This document shows positions 63,301-64,000 of a stretch of 64,000 nt of DNA, one piece after another. Position numbers and translations under genes: made by a program. The first letter of the stretch is position 1. Each line of letters begins with the position of its first letter. The notes under the pieces are model-generated. The model saw only the letters and a program-made list of their open reading frames with translations, did no database searches and was not told the DNA's origin. The DNA comes from Rubripirellula sp. (GTDB lineage: Bacteria > Planctomycetota > Planctomycetia > Pirellulales > Pirellulaceae): the NCBI GenBank assembly GCA_012270065.1, contig JAAXJB010000003.1, forward strand, positions 97,385 through 161,384, in the 5' to 3' direction.

Positions 63301-63840
63301 CAACGCTTCTGCTTGTCGTGCGATGGCAACGGCGGTTGAAATATCCCCGCGATCCAAAGAAGCCCTGCCGATAGCAACCAAACGCAGGGCCTCCTGCTTT
63401 CGATTGACGGCCTTGGCAGGTGGCGTCTGTGTACCCAACGGCTTCGCGTTGGAAACACCCGCCAGTGGCTGTGCAGGCGGCTTCGGCGGCAAGGAAAGCA
63501 AAGCTCCATCAATCCCGATTGCAAGCAATTGGGCTCGGAGCTGTCCAACCTCATCCGCGATTTGTGGCAAATTACCTGACATCGCCGTTACACGGCGGTA
63601 GGATTGCACAGCGGTGTGGTAGTCTTTTTTAATGAGTGCCATTCGCACACCGGCCAGCAACTGTTGCGCCGACGCAAGGGACGACTGCGACGTTGCCTGG
63701 GGCATGTTGGTTGGCGTGGCAGATGGAGGCCCACTATCGGACGGCATCTGGATCTGAGCTGACACGTCTGCTGTAAGCATGAGCCAGGTTGCGGCTAAGC
63801 ATGCAAGACGGGGACCGTGTGTGGGTACGAAACGGTTCAA
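60394..63840 (-). CDS. Secretin (GspD/PilQ family) with long N-terminal region
   Basis: The 1148-residue protein starts at a TTG (63840) that follows AAGGAG by seven bases; another TTG eleven codons earlier has no such site. A signal peptide (about 12-28, ending DVSAQ) leads to a Pro/Gln/Ala-rich, partly TPR-like region (about 30-620). The secretin core follows: small N-domains (TDTPVTLQLPGSIKLKSALN), then the beta-barrel domain with the G-(V/I)-P-x-L-G-(K/D)-(I/L)-P-x-(L/I)-x-x-L-F motif, here GIPVLGKIPYLSRLF. Secretins form outer-membrane channels of type II/IV systems. No other pilus or secretion gene is present in the window. Its 3' end carries a strong terminator. Confidence 0.92.
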   Translation of the reverse strand: MNRFVPTHGPRLACLAATWLMLTADVSAQIQMPSDSGPPSATPTNMPQATSQSSLASAQQLLAGVRMALIKKDYHTAVQSYRRVTAMSGNLPQIADEVGQLRAQLLAIGIDGALLSLPPKPPAQPLAGVSNAKPLGTQTPPAKAVNRKQEALRLVAIGRASLDRGDISTAVAIARQAEALNVPEKDFAPGEPRVWQLLLDAESAARRSGIRLTSGTEPLANEANPVQAALAMTAGGEAGNVAQTPFNSESESGTTTADTAVKPVQAIGPLAGQNPVAPNHAQQNLNEGLDALGRGDTVTARAKFREAWKHESDLTLAQRNQLKDKLTLLQPKRLTPLTDTPPEEMSVIQRAELAEQDRTRRLFREVTAELAKAEQIKETAPLDALDELERLRRRVDGSDLSEQGKRSMAMMVDRAIGDQKQFIEANRAEIDLELQNAAVRAEIATEKAKNLVIDEEVSALVRSFNELIKDRRYQEAEVIAKQVQELKPDDPIAVSMFHTSRMGTRLMIDQEVRDKKELAFLDTMIDVDRSAVAIDPDLPLTMPDARDWEALSRMRLQASNEGESRLSPAEQEIQRKLITDVSIKYANRPLGEVIDELSAVTGVPMVLDMRALNAVRVTTDTPVTLQLPGSIKLKSALNLILNSLELTYVIENDVLSITSLEAKRSKVYPRTYRVTDLVTPIPNFTTSYEDGLAGALRAAYQMTNPQANVQVMPVSMTDLGNGMARGTGGMNSNVLGQYNPLGSQGGFGLNNPPMGGGAAGGGSFADFQSLMDLIQTTIVPDTWEALGGPSSMSPYPQNLSLVISTTSDVHDQIADLLESLRRLQNLQITIEVRFITLSDTFAEQIGVDFQVQFDDRAQTLPNDSGGPSVVIGWDGANGVPTPDLDITLNNQSFGLAPPFGAETVTNASTIGFAILSDIEAFFFLQAAQADNRNNVMQAPKVTLFDGQLATISDQTQVPFVTSITPVVGDFAVAQQPVIVVLNEGTQLNVQGIVSNDKRFVRLTLVPFFSQIGKVDTFTYEGRRTTQSSSRQEADTNNDGTINESDEQETEDVIEGSTVQLPQFAFTTVSTTVSVPDGGTILLGGIKRLREGRNERGIPVLGKIPYLSRLFRNVSTGREAQSLMLMVTPRIIIQEEEEQMQTGFNPDSQ

Positions 63841-64000
63841 CGCGACTCTCCTTCTTCGCGGTGAGACTTTCAATTAGTCATTTCAGGATCGCAAGTCAGA
63901 CCGCCTGCCTCAACGCCCGTATTTCTTTGCGAAACTTGCGTTGAGGTGACGTCCCGTGATGCAGTCCATCATTTGGCTGATCGGTTCAGCCGGTCATTCC

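Overview
The window looks like a chromosomal segment of a planctomycete (Planctomycetota, most likely class Planctomycetia). Evidence: a DUF1559-type pseudopilin-like protein; secreted proteins carrying planctomycete-type cytochrome c domains (CxxCH); two very large beta-propeller/heme 'membrane-bound dehydrogenase' proteins of the PVC type; many secreted TIM-barrel sugar isomerase-like and Gfo/Idh proteins; a long secretin; and widely dispersed housekeeping genes. I cannot assign a genus from sequence alone. No rRNA, tRNA, CRISPR array, insertion sequence or prophage was recognised.

Layout. 0-8 kb: secreted or lipoprotein genes of mostly unknown function, including a lipobox-bearing SAM methyltransferase and a three-gene cluster of surface proteins, two of them paralogues. 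8-12 kb: a secreted protein, a UbiA prenyltransferase paired with a TIM-barrel protein, a long non-coding stretch and a small membrane protein. 12.7-14 kb: clpX without clpP, ending in a strong hairpin terminator. 14-21 kb (minus strand): rpmF-fabD-fabG-acpP-fabF (lacking plsX/fabH) and, upstream, a DAHP synthase with an O-methyltransferase-like protein. 21.7-26 kb: a secreted diheme protein and thrS. 26-32 kb: a tetR-hlyD-RND efflux operon with three TTTAAAC-type half-sites in its promoter. 32-40 kb (minus strand): yebC, a DNA-glycosylase-fold protein with a histone H1-like tail, rbfA, infB and nusA. nusA has a long leader with terminator-like hairpins and no rimP upstream.

40.8-60.3 kb is a catabolic/oxidative region: a CheY-like regulator, a heme-propeller dehydrogenase translationally coupled to a Tat-exported TIM-barrel protein, a secreted hydrolase, a Gfo/Idh oxidoreductase, and an apparent operon of aldo/keto reductase (which seems to start at ATC), Fe/2-oxoglutarate dioxygenase, MFS transporter and TauE/SafE permease. 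It continues with a DUF6797-like heme protein, a PQQ-type propeller, a TIM-barrel/MsrB fusion and pyroglutamyl peptidase. The window closes with a large secretin gene on the minus strand that starts at TTG and ends in a clear intrinsic terminator.

The catabolic genes could act together: surface heme enzymes and hydrolases process sugar-like compounds, the MFS carrier imports a product, and cytoplasmic dioxygenase, AKR and Gfo/Idh enzymes metabolise it. The substrate is not visible from sequence. An oxygenolytic desulfonation route is one testable idea.
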